A DNA stretch of 31,129 nt from IMG/VR virus record IMGVR_UViG_3300028610_002387, positions 1 to 31,129 of that record; one strand, written 5' to 3'. The position numbers and the translations under genes are program-made. Each line of letters begins with the position of its first letter. Within the stretch, counting starts at the first letter, position 1. This DNA is from a virus. The notes under the pieces were generated by a model. That model made no database searches. It had not been told where the DNA came from and worked only from the letters and a program-made list of their open reading frames with translations. Below, one piece after another: positions 16,901 through 22,715 of this stretch.

Positions 16901-17782
16901 GGCGGTAAGGCCCAGAGTATGTATAATGATGAGGACAAGCCCGCCTTCCTGCGTTCCCTGGCCGTGAAAACAGCAGCTCCATATCAGACTTTCAATTACG
17001 AGGTTGTCAACGCTTTTAAGGAATGGGCCGGCAGGACAGGAACTCCACCGGACACTCAAGTAGAGCGAATGATTTTTATGGGTCGTTTTTTGGCGGCGTC
17101 CACCGTCTTCGCTTTACTCGCCAAGAATTTGGCCAATAAGGATATATGGAGCTGGAAAAGACCACCAATACCGTTTGCCGAATACTGGCTTACCCCGATT
17201 ATGCGGATATTCAACAACGAATATATCGGGGCCAGCGGTTCAGGTTTAACCTCACCGGTGGAAACCGCCCAGAGGTTAGCTAAAGGAATAGACGATTTTC
17301 TTGAGACCGGCGCAACCCGCAAGCTAAGAAACGAGGTACTCAAATATGGCCCCGGTATTTTAGGGATCCCCGGGGGCGTTCAAATCTCACGAACAGTCGA
17401 TGCGATAATCGCATATAGTCAAGGCGGAGTAAAAGACCGTCGAGGCCGCATGATGTTCAAGATGGAAGATCCACAGGATTTGGCCCAGGCTATTTTTAGC
17501 GGTGTGTGGTCAACGAAAGGTGGTAGAGGTTATCTTGACCCCGAATACAGTTGGAAACGAATGAGTCATGCGGAATTGCAAGCAGAAATAAGTAAACGTA
17601 CTTATAAGAGTCGCTATAAAAGAAAAGATGGAAATTGGTACCCCGCAGGCCATCCGCACAGCGGTAAGGAAGAAGTAGTCGCTTGGATGCGTGAAATCCT
17701 CAAGGGAAAGGAGAAAAAGAATAACGGGACAGAGCCTAAACGCAAGCAAAGATTGGAGCGGGAAAAGAGGATGCTCAGGTGA
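13898..17782 (+). CDS. Giant polyvalent-type internal virion protein
   Basis: This protein has 1294 residues from the coupled ATG (ATGA with the upstream gene; an ATG 12 bases earlier is in frame). The N terminus carries a tandem motif, WKPEGATL and WKPKGATL. Residues about 165-300 contain Gly/Ala-rich hydrophobic stretches (TAGAIVGPVVGTIPARLALQ) that may insert into membranes. Residues about 380-700 are highly charged. The C-terminal half (about 860-1290) shows the large-polyvalent-protein pattern (LTGQALINYASDEGGKAQSM, then FNYEVVNAFKEWAGRTG, FMGRFLAASTVFALLAKNLA). Such ends occur in phage proteins injected with DNA. No lysozyme, transglycosylase or protease active site was recognised. It may be an ejected protein or channel component, but this is not proven. 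Confidence 0.65.
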   Translation: MSWKPEGATLVEEEWKPKGATLTTPAQSATQKADKQTAGKTTPIMDSIKSVDEDEERKFIFDNIDSFTLEELRDAGLSIGEQEEIAQKRADAMPGRRTAGQPQPVGPVRTGIRAWEPSLLDKIKMRLQRPTPAGGVDRSDRPFTTLGQLGLHHTAETLSGLGLHLPDVISGELAGGKTLAEAVDKWTGFEPSPRDIRAGKAGQFVGGLHTAGAIVGPVVGTIPARLALQRILASGLTFGTRRAAEELADKVRKDEPFSWEGIHFESGIGALFGAGEVGLGKAINFVKGLKKLPKPKITNARAEVNAALKNYKKTGDRTAWDAVRTKYAGITTEGAARIKARAKAPDIKEFGKYPITTVKAQPTRGVQGPETTLAAKTGVKGGVVPKGAIKRIPEVPQKKSIEKLQAEIDSYMKENKDPPTELLAEFNAATRKQKKPPIDAAKFAKEERLDKIKTKAEMGDIATEGGYQSQSTAFNKHIDYFEGRQLPKTSQIPRIQKNMRVVNGKRLAGTITAQEANIKIQQLRKMLFETAKREGVALRKTIPRPGSRKEGKTRLSVRKAGTYVPEEFAQYGKFKDVYPLGKDVTRSIQEIDGSLSRSEKVKTKGQAGALEQNVLWPTRDMSIQKLKYIKEKGAEIKGILSGIKRDSAEDRRINLVLEAIGSDYRDISIKELLGRKDLRAIAGAKTIKQAVELRRFYDDLIEEQNIAREMRNQQPIPYTRKYSPHILRDTTIWEQLMFRRLPTEKVHEHIFGKKAPLPDYIRPNKQFNPRAEARWGNMPYEERVKSAMGLAERYLVTASKDIFNTSIIQNNKAFIQQLESMEKKDAANYLSDWTAEAYAGIAPALDRGIKLTQLPKAQKAMRWFNQVRNMAVFPLNLAWNLTTQPSSMAFTIARQGGVNTLKGFKQWISDPKIRGEMSEDYYSYIVKASQQGRITKQDAQNLIGENVRVYRTPKEFIQDVGGFITHQIEKMLTGTSIRAAYLTGKKKGLTGQALINYASDEGGKAQSMYNDEDKPAFLRSLAVKTAAPYQTFNYEVVNAFKEWAGRTGTPPDTQVERMIFMGRFLAASTVFALLAKNLANKDIWSWKRPPIPFAEYWLTPIMRIFNNEYIGASGSGLTSPVETAQRLAKGIDDFLETGATRKLRNEVLKYGPGILGIPGGVQISRTVDAIIAYSQGGVKDRRGRMMFKMEDPQDLAQAIFSGVWSTKGGRGYLDPEYSWKRMSHAELQAEISKRTYKSRYKRKDGNWYPAGHPHSGKEEVVAWMREILKGKEKKNNGTEPKRKQRLEREKRMLR

Positions 17783-18987
17783 GGTTCAGGCTCATATCGA
17801 GGCATTGCGACGGGATAGGGCTCTTGTACCGGCTGTGGAAGGAGGGGCACGATGTGTCGTTCTGGGTGCAGGAAAAGAAAGCTAAGCCGACTTATAAGGG
17901 GATACTGCCGCAAGTTAAATCTTATTCCTCAGACTTGAAGAAAAGCGATATTGTCTTTTTCGATATGGTGGGGTTAGGAGCGATTGCCGACCAGTTAAAG
18001 AAGTCGGGCACAGCGGTTTACGGAGGCGGGCGGATCAACGACAAACTGGAACTTGACAGACTTTACGGAATCCAAACCGCCGAGGCGGCGAAAATAAAAG
18101 TGCCGGAATATAAGGTATTCAGCTCCGGCAGAATAGCAATCGATTTTATAAAGAAGAACATAGAATCCTGGGTATTTAAGCCACTCAATAACAAGAGCCC
18201 CATGCTCACCTACGTCGCCGATGATCCGGAAGATATGATTGAAATGATCAAGTACCTGAAACCCAAAGATAAGTTCATCCTTCAAAGGAAAATAAAGGGA
18301 ACGGAAATCAGTACCGAGGCGTGGTATGCCAACGGGAAACTCGTACCCAACAGTATCAGCTCGACCATAGAGACCAAGAAGTTCATGGACGGCGATAAAG
18401 GCCCGAACACAGGATGTATGAGCTCGGTGGTATGGTTCGGCTCTAAAATATACCGTCAGACCCTGGAAAAGCTCGAAAAGTTTTTGAAACGAAAGAGATA
18501 TTCCGGACCACTGGATATCAACTGTATTATGACCGAAAAGGGCCCGTACTTTCTGGAATTTACCGCCCGGTTCGGATATAACGCTGTTTACGCGGCGCTG
18601 CCGGAGTTTGGGCAGTTCGGCACGTTCCTTTCAACCCTGGCCCAGGGCATGATTCCTAAAATAAAACCATCCGGAAAATACTACGCAGCGGTCCGGGTTT
18701 CGATACCGCCTTACCCCAACGATGTCAAGGCCAAGTCCGGCCTGCCGATAAGAGGGATAGATTCGCTCGAAGACGTATTTTTACTCGATGCCATGCACAA
18801 CGGCAAGCTGGTCACTGCCGGGGTCGATGGCGTTGTCTGTGAAGTTACAGCCAGGGCAGAGAGTCTTGACGATCTAGAGAAAGAGATATATTCGAGGGTC
18901 GATAAACTCAAGATCCCGAATAAGCAGTACAGAAGCGATGCTATCGGTATAGCAAAAAAACGGCTTGATAAACTCAAAGAGAGGTAA
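17779..18987 (+). CDS. PurD-like ATP-grasp ligase
   Basis: This 402-residue enzyme starts at a GTG overlapping the upstream stop (GTGA). It shows the ATP-grasp layout of phosphoribosylamine-glycine ligase (GARS). Residues 129-137 carry an ATP-contact Lys (SWVFKPLNN). RKIKGTEISTEAWYANGKLV (170-189) and KFMDGDKGPNTGCMSSVVW (201-219) are GARS-like. YSGPLDINCI (241-250) and YFLEFTARFGYNAVYAAL (257-274) supply the metal-binding Glu/Asn. Known PurD joins glycine to phosphoribosylamine in purine synthesis. Here the usual N-terminal domain is short and no other purine gene is near, so it may have another acceptor, perhaps a virion or cell component. This functional switch is inference. Confidence 0.8.
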   Translation: MRFRLISRHCDGIGLLYRLWKEGHDVSFWVQEKKAKPTYKGILPQVKSYSSDLKKSDIVFFDMVGLGAIADQLKKSGTAVYGGGRINDKLELDRLYGIQTAEAAKIKVPEYKVFSSGRIAIDFIKKNIESWVFKPLNNKSPMLTYVADDPEDMIEMIKYLKPKDKFILQRKIKGTEISTEAWYANGKLVPNSISSTIETKKFMDGDKGPNTGCMSSVVWFGSKIYRQTLEKLEKFLKRKRYSGPLDINCIMTEKGPYFLEFTARFGYNAVYAALPEFGQFGTFLSTLAQGMIPKIKPSGKYYAAVRVSIPPYPNDVKAKSGLPIRGIDSLEDVFLLDAMHNGKLVTAGVDGVVCEVTARAESLDDLEKEIYSRVDKLKIPNKQYRSDAIGIAKKRLDKLKER

Positions 18988-18989
18988 CT

Positions 18990-19286
18990 ATGACAACAAT
19001 GACACGGCAACCCAATGGATCATTGAAAACAGCGGGGATAATCATAGGTATTGTGCTGACGTTAGGGGGTATTATCTGGGCCTTCGCTACGCAGAGCGGG
19101 AACCTTGATGGGGCGATTGAGGATATTGACAAGCACGAAAAACAATACGAGAAGGTCGAGGGCCGTGTGAATACGGTCGAAAAGGCCGTAATAAAAATAG
19201 AGACAACGATGGGACACTTCCAAAAAGGGCAGGAAGATATGATGTCAATTCAGAAAGAAATCCTCGGAGAGCTCAGAAAAGAATAA
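18990..19286 (+). CDS. Small membrane protein with coiled coil
   Basis: This 98-residue protein has one membrane span (about 14-33, TAGIIIGIVLTLGGIIWAF) and a C-terminal coiled coil (about 40-98, HEKQYEKVEGRVNTVEKA). This resembles XhlA-like accessory lysis proteins or spanin-like proteins. It follows the ATP-grasp gene by two bases, with an AGAGAGG site inside that gene's end, and overlaps the next small gene by one base (TAATG). Lysis function is inferred from order and topology only. Confidence 0.6.
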   Translation: MTTMTRQPNGSLKTAGIIIGIVLTLGGIIWAFATQSGNLDGAIEDIDKHEKQYEKVEGRVNTVEKAVIKIETTMGHFQKGQEDMMSIQKEILGELRKE

Positions 19287-19435
19287 TGGCTGAGGTTGAA
19301 GAATATCTCAAAGACCTGTACGAGATTAACCGGCAGGCATTGGTTAAAAGCGAAGACCCGTTAGAGCTGGTCTATATTGATTTGAGAACGCGAATAGAGA
19401 CAATCGCAGAAAAAGCAAAGGAGAGCAAAGAATGA
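19286..19435 (+). CDS. Small charged coiled-coil protein
   Basis: This 49-residue gene is short but tightly placed: the ATG overlaps the upstream stop and its TGA overlaps the next ATG (ATGA). It reads MAEVEEYLKDLYEINRQAL, then KSEDPLELVY and an amphipathic helix rich in E and K. It may be the cytoplasmic partner of one of the flanking membrane proteins. Confidence 0.6.
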   Translation: MAEVEEYLKDLYEINRQALVKSEDPLELVYIDLRTRIETIAEKAKESKE

Positions 19436-19629
19436 ATCTGATAGAACTTGTAAGCGAGAAAGTTTCAAAAAAACAAATCATGGGCGTTGCTACGCTGGCC
19501 GTGTTGTTGCAGATTGAAGCGCCACCGTTGGTCAAAGCAATTTGCGTAACGCTTGTCGGCATAACCGCAATCATTGTCCAGGCGTATCTGGACAATAAAC
19601 CAAAGATTAAGGAGAAACCAAATGTGTAG
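19432..19629 (+). CDS. Holin-like small membrane protein
   Basis: This 65-residue protein starts with ATGA coupling and has two hydrophobic spans at about 16-31 and 33-52 (GVATLAVLLQ; AICVTLVGITAIIVQAYL), separated by a short EAPP turn. The C terminus is charged and Lys-rich (NKPKIKEKP), as in many phage holins. It lies among membrane/lipoprotein genes, but no endolysin gene is present in the window, so holin function is uncertain. Confidence 0.5.
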   Translation: MNLIELVSEKVSKKQIMGVATLAVLLQIEAPPLVKAICVTLVGITAIIVQAYLDNKPKIKEKPNV

Positions 19630-20038
19630 AAAAGGAATACTGCTAACTCTTGTTGTGGCCGTGCTTTCGGTGTGTTTGCTTGGCTGCCAAGTAGCAAGGC
19701 AAGCCTCGATTGATATTTCGGTCGAGGAAATCAAAAATACAGAAATGCTGCGCGAAGTCGGGTTGAATTATCTATCCGTTTGGCCGATGTACTCCGGCAT
19801 TATCAGGGGATCGCTCGGAGTAAGCATAAATGAACTGCCGTCGCAAGCCGTCGCTGCTATGGATGAACTTGATAAAATGGCTGCCTTGCATGGCCCGGAT
19901 GCACAGGCCGGGGATTACTCTGATTACGAGCTTGGCTTATCGTTGGGGTTGAAATCCCGACTGTTGTGCGAAGTGGTATTGCAGGCGCTTGAGCAATATG
20001 CCCCAGATGTAATTGAGTTACTACCACTTGTTTTGTGA
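19622..20038 (+). CDS. Predicted lipoprotein
   Basis: This 138-residue protein starts at the ATG with TAAGGAG upstream; it overlaps the holin-like gene by eight bases. Residues 5-21 are a signal peptide and L-L-G-C (19-22) is a lipobox-like cut site, giving a lipid-modified Cys22. The mature part is a helical domain (SIDISVEEIKNTEMLREVG) that may pack at the outer membrane. It could be an Rz1-type outer spanin, but it is longer and not proline-rich, so that is doubtful. Confidence 0.65.
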   Translation: MCRKGILLTLVVAVLSVCLLGCQVARQASIDISVEEIKNTEMLREVGLNYLSVWPMYSGIIRGSLGVSINELPSQAVAAMDELDKMAALHGPDAQAGDYSDYELGLSLGLKSRLLCEVVLQALEQYAPDVIELLPLVL

Positions 20039-20124
20039 GGCAAAGCGGCGGTGCTGAAATCATTGTCGGTCCGGGCGTATCTGGGCCGGAAAATATAACC
20101 TTTTATCTATTGTAGGAGCAAAAA

Positions 20125-20580
20125 ATGAGAAAGCTGTTATTTGTGGTAGCGGTTGTGCTGCTTCTCAGTCTTCCGGTCCGGGGCCAAGTGAGTACCTGGG
20201 CATGGGGTGACGATGAGGCGGTCGGTGCCCGCGTCGGTAGGAAAATTACCGAGAACAATGAAGCGGGCTTGAGCATGCTGTGGTGGCCAGATGATACAGA
20301 GCCGAGGGTGCTCGGTCTTTACGGGATCCATCATCTGGGTAACACGGTAGAAATTCGCAATCCTCTGATTCTGGACTTTTTGCCGGAAACGATAGAGGCG
20401 AGGCCGTACGTCGGGGCGAAAGTGGACCTTCACCTTGACAACAAAAAAACCTCCGTAGGGCCTGTCGCCGGTATCTTGTTCGAGGACATTCTGTTTCTGG
20501 AATACCAGTACCAGAGTTTCGAGCCAAACACGACTTCGGCGACCAGTAAGATAATATTCGGCTTGCGGATAAACTTTTAG
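20125..20580 (+). CDS. Small outer-membrane beta-barrel-like protein
   Basis: This 151-residue protein has a signal peptide (RKLLFVVAVVLLLSLPVRG, cut near G21-Q22). The remainder alternates hydrophobic and polar residues in strands (GARVGRKITENNEAGLSMLW; ARPYVGAKVDLHLD; LFLEYQYQSFEP) and ends in F after GLRIN, the classic C-terminal Phe signal of outer-membrane proteins. TAGGAGC precedes the start. Phage-coded outer-membrane proteins of this size (for example the Lom/PagC type) change the host surface. It is the last gene before a strong terminator. Barrel topology is inferred, not proven. Confidence 0.6.
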   Translation: MRKLLFVVAVVLLLSLPVRGQVSTWAWGDDEAVGARVGRKITENNEAGLSMLWWPDDTEPRVLGLYGIHHLGNTVEIRNPLILDFLPETIEARPYVGAKVDLHLDNKKTSVGPVAGILFEDILFLEYQYQSFEPNTTSATSKIIFGLRINF

Positions 20581-20604
20581 AGACACATACTTTTTCTCTT
20601 CTGA

Positions 20605-20631
20605 AGCCCCGGGACCGGCCGGGGCTTTTTT
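20605..20631 (+). terminator. Strong intrinsic terminator of the late operon
   Basis: AGCCCCGG (20605-20612) pairs with CCGGGGCT (20619-20626) around GACCGG and is followed by six T residues to 20631. It lies between the + strand OMP-like gene and the convergent - strand lipoprotein gene. On the - strand the 3' T run is much weaker, so it probably works mainly for + strand transcripts. Confidence 0.9.
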
Positions 20632-20959
20632 ATCTTTTCTTTTTATAGATATTCCGATCCCTCCACTCATCTTCGGCGAGTTTCTCCTGCCAATAAGTTG
20701 AGTTGTTTTGATTTTGGCCGGGAATAACAATTGTTCGGGGCTTAAAAGTAGATTCGGGTTGGCTGTAACGCCATGATTCCAATTTGACGGGCTGGCTGCC
20801 GGGACTAACGATAACGTTACGTCGGATATCATGTTGTTGATCAATGCCCGATAGTGCCTTGGACACATTTGACAGCCTCCTTGTTTGCTGAGATGACATT
20901 TCTTCATTACACCCGATCAGAAATACCGACAAGCACATTAAAGATAGTATTTTTTTCAT
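20630..20959 (-). CDS. Predicted lipoprotein, second gene of a minus-strand operon
   Basis: This 109-residue protein has a signal peptide KKILSLMCLSVFLIG and an L-I-G-C lipobox, with Cys17 as the lipid site. The mature part is polar, Q/R/S-rich and lacks a clear fold, ending in DRNIYKKKR. It lies two bases after the upstream regulator gene, so the two are probably co-transcribed. A lysogen-expressed lipoprotein would be a plausible superinfection-exclusion factor, but the sequence does not prove this. Confidence 0.65.
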   Translation of the reverse strand: MKKILSLMCLSVFLIGCNEEMSSQQTRRLSNVSKALSGIDQQHDIRRNVIVSPGSQPVKLESWRYSQPESTFKPRTIVIPGQNQNNSTYWQEKLAEDEWRDRNIYKKKR

Positions 20960-20961
20960 TT

Positions 20962-21351
20962 TCAGCCTCGCTTTCTTTTTCTGGGTTCAGGGCCGAGGGC
21001 CTTCCTTAACGCCGATATCATACGCTGCTCTTCAGGGGAGGGTAACTTAATTTTGACGAACTGCTTAATATTTTCGATACATTCTTCGACAGAGGATTCA
21101 GTCGGTTTGGGCGATTTAACAGTGTCGGTTTGTAATCCCATCTCACGAAAAGCGTTGAGAAGAATTTTCTGAGCGTTCTCTGCATCCGACATAAAAGCAA
21201 CCTGAGCCTCCGGAGGCATGGCTATAAACGCACGAAGTGCTCCTTCGACAGCCCGATACTTAGTATAACCCCTATCAGCGACCTGCGAAGAAAACGCATC
21301 TGAAACACCATCATCAACGTCAACACTGAAAGATTTTTTGTGCATACCCAT
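20962..21351 (-). CDS. Ribbon-helix-helix-like regulator (candidate repressor)
   Basis: This 129-residue protein has an N-terminal segment that fits a ribbon-helix-helix fold: a strand (KKSFSVDVDD, 5-14), then two helices (DAFSSQVADRGYTKYRAVEG, then ALRAFIAM) with the typical short turn. This is the DNA-binding form of Arc/MetJ-type regulators. The C-terminal helical region (EECIENIKQFVKIKLPSPEE) may mediate oligomerisation. It points away from the control region at 21352-21522. The gene order (regulator then lipoprotein, opposite to integrase and early genes) makes it the best candidate for a lysogeny regulator in this window. A second start at M3 is possible. Confidence 0.55.
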   Translation of the reverse strand: MGMHKKSFSVDVDDGVSDAFSSQVADRGYTKYRAVEGALRAFIAMPPEAQVAFMSDAENAQKILLNAFREMGLQTDTVKSPKPTESSVEECIENIKQFVKIKLPSPEEQRMISALRKALGPEPRKRKRG

Positions 21352-21445
21352 AATTTTCGACCCTATATAAACACAATATATTCAAAGACTTATGTACGCA
21401 CAAAAGGTATATTTAGATATTTTTAGGTATAACAACATATTATCA

Positions 21446-21480
21446 TTGACTTTCAGTGAAGATTGTTTCACAATATAGAC
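21446..21480 (+). promoter_or_regulatory. Candidate early promoter with inverted-repeat operator
   Basis: TTGACT (21446-21451) is a near-consensus -35 box. A poor -10 match (CAATAT, 21471-21476) is 19 bases away, so the promoter is only tentative. GTGAA (21456-21460) and TTCAC (21467-21471) form an inverted repeat between them. A protein bound there would block the promoter. It lies in the 171-base gap that divides the minus-strand regulator operon from the + strand early genes. Confidence 0.4.
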
Positions 21481-21522
21481 GATAAAAATATGGAGATTAA
21501 AGTTAAGCGCAAGGAAGCAAAA

Positions 21523-21753
21523 ATGGCCGAAAACAAGTCAGAAGACAATTCAATGGAAAAGCCGATCACGAGTTTTGGTTTTGATGCGAGTAAGAGCGTG
21601 GATGAAAAGGTTCTTAGCCTCGTCAATAATTTCTCGTCATTGCATCCGGGCATACCGGCGTTATCACTTCTTAGGAATTTGCTCCTTGAAGTACTCCCCA
21701 AACGGATAGAACAAATCCAATCAGCCAGGCGAGAAGAAAAAATAACGGTATAG
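21523..21753 (+). CDS. Small charged early protein
   Basis: This 76-residue protein is started at the ATG with AAGGA seven bases upstream (21511-21515); longer starts at 21463 (TTG) and 21490 (ATG) have no good site and would overlap the operator region. The N terminus is acidic (AENKSEDNSMEKP). Residues about 30-76 are helical (VDEKVLSLVNNF, then LSLLRNLLLEVLPKRIEQ). As the first gene of the divergent early operon it could be a regulator or excisionase-like partner, but no helix-turn-helix was recognised. Confidence 0.45.
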   Translation: MAENKSEDNSMEKPITSFGFDASKSVDEKVLSLVNNFSSLHPGIPALSLLRNLLLEVLPKRIEQIQSARREEKITV

Positions 21754-21765
21754 GCAAACAAACTT

Positions 21766-21820
21766 CCGGGTAGACCCCGGGGTTACGGTCTTAGCCAAGG
21801 AGGGCGAAGACCGGGCTTGG
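21766..21820 (+). promoter_or_regulatory. Hairpin plus H-type pseudoknot leader RNA (candidate)
   Basis: CCGGG (21766-21770) pairs with CCCGG (21776-21780) to make a hairpin. CGGTCTT (21786-21792) then pairs with AAGACCG (21807-21813), and CCAAG in its loop (21795-21799) pairs with CTTGG downstream (21816-21820), giving an H-type pseudoknot. The Shine-Dalgarno GAGG of the next gene starts eight bases later (21828). This compact arrangement just upstream of a ribosome binding site is typical of RNA that controls translation. No known riboswitch class was recognised. Confidence 0.45.
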
Positions 21821-21837
21821 AGATTTAGAGGTGTAAA

Positions 21838-22071
21838 GTGGACGCAGGAACATATAGAGGCCACACAGAGAAATGGTTTATGGGCAAGAAAGTGCGGACG
21901 CTTATACAGATGCAGAACGGCTTGATGGTTATACCGGAAGGCGCCACCTGCGTAATCACCAGAAAATTCGGCGGGTTTAATTTGAAGTCTGATCCCTGTG
22001 AGCATTGTGGCGTTCGGATAATGATAAGCAGGGTTCATCGTAGAGATGTAGAATTGGTTGGGTGGGCTTGA
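21838..22071 (+). CDS. Small conserved-looking early protein (GTG start)
   Basis: This 77-residue protein starts at GTG with GAGG six bases upstream. KVRTLIQMQNGLMVIPEGATCVITRKFGG (20-48) reads as a small beta barrel-like domain, and CEHCG (about 54-58) plus the HRRD segment suggests a metal site. The pseudoknot leader lies directly upstream. Function is not recognised. Confidence 0.55.
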   Translation: MDAGTYRGHTEKWFMGKKVRTLIQMQNGLMVIPEGATCVITRKFGGFNLKSDPCEHCGVRIMISRVHRRDVELVGWA

Positions 22072-22080
22072 AGGAGAGAA

Positions 22081-22296
22081 ATGAGGTTCAAAAGAATCAG
22101 TAAAATCGCTGATGTCCTATCCGCCGAAATACAAAAGTTTGATGAGACAGAAACAAAAAAGCTTATCGGTGAATGTCGAAGGATGTCTCAAACAAACTGT
22201 GGGTGGATTATGTACGGGCTTAAAGAGATTGTTACTGAAATAGCAAAGTGTCGAATTAGATGGTTTAAATTTCATAGAAACAAACTCAAAAAATGA
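22081..22296 (+). CDS. Small basic early protein
   Basis: This 71-residue protein has a strong AAGGAGAG site before the ATG. It is helical and basic (RFKRISKIADVLSAEIQ; CRIRWFKFHRNKLKK). It is the last gene before a 419-base non-coding stretch. No family was recognised; a nucleic-acid-binding role would fit the composition. Confidence 0.5.
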   Translation: MRFKRISKIADVLSAEIQKFDETETKKLIGECRRMSQTNCGWIMYGLKEIVTEIAKCRIRWFKFHRNKLKK

Positions 22297-22299
22297 GCG

Positions 22300-22600
22300 A
22301 GAAGGAGAGAATCCGCGAAAGCGGCTCACGAAGTGGGAAGCGAAACGTCCAACGCTGACTGGAAACAGAAATAAAAAGGGGCGTGGCCAGCCCGGGAGAG
22401 CAGCGGGCACTTTTGAAAAGTGAATCATAAGCGCAGGGCGGTGGGGCCTCCAAACCGAAAATAAAAGGTGCGCCGGAGCGAGCAAAGCCGCCCAATTTTG
22501 AAATACTTCGATAAGAAGATGCCGGACAGGTAGGCGATTCTGTGCCGGGGAAGACAGTATAAGTAGTTAGGCTGATTGCCTACATCGGCCTAACGGCGCT
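22300..22600 (+). ncRNA. Structured RNA candidate with predicted kissing loop
   Basis: The 419 bases between 22296 and the integrase hold no convincing gene but many stems. CCGC-GAAA-GCGG (22313-22324) is a GNRA tetraloop hairpin. GCCCG (22390-22394) pairs with CGGGC (22404-22408). CACTTTTGAAAAGTG is a near-perfect palindrome at 22408-22422. Hairpin A pairs CCGGACAG (22522-22529) with CTGT-g-CCGG (22540-22548), loop 22530-22539. Hairpin B pairs GTTAGGC (22566-22572) with GCCTAAC (22588-22594), loop 22573-22587. The whole loop of A is complementary to 22574-22583 in the loop of B (8 Watson-Crick and 2 GU pairs). CAGTTGC/GCGACTG (22634-22652) adds another stem. Strand is assumed from neighbours; no known RNA family was matched. 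Confidence 0.45.
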
Positions 22601-22662
22601 CCTTGATAAGTAAATAGGGGTTTGGAAGCATAACAGTTGCAGCCAGCGACTGATTCTTGTAG

Positions 22663-22699
22663 TATTCCGGTCGTAAGACTTGCCGAGCTGACCGGAATA
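22663..22699 (+). promoter_or_regulatory. Perfect 10-base inverted repeat before the integrase ribosome binding site
   Basis: TATTCCGGTC (22663-22672) and GACCGGAATA (22690-22699) are perfect complements separated by 17 bases. The repeat ends two bases before the AAGGAG site (22702-22707) of the integrase. It could be a protein operator, an mRNA hairpin limiting integrase translation, or part of a recombination site. Confidence 0.6.
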
Positions 22700-22715
22700 G
22701 AAAGGAGAGAAAATT

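Noticed and set aside
20137-20907. 256-residue - strand open frame across the OMP-like and lipoprotein genes
   Set aside because: It is a shadow of two signal-peptide genes and crosses a strong terminator; it has no recognisable domain.
22297-22715. RNase P RNA or tmRNA in the long gap before int
   Set aside because: The universal P4/CR-I/CR-V strings of RNase P and the tRNA-like ends and tag frame of tmRNA are not present.
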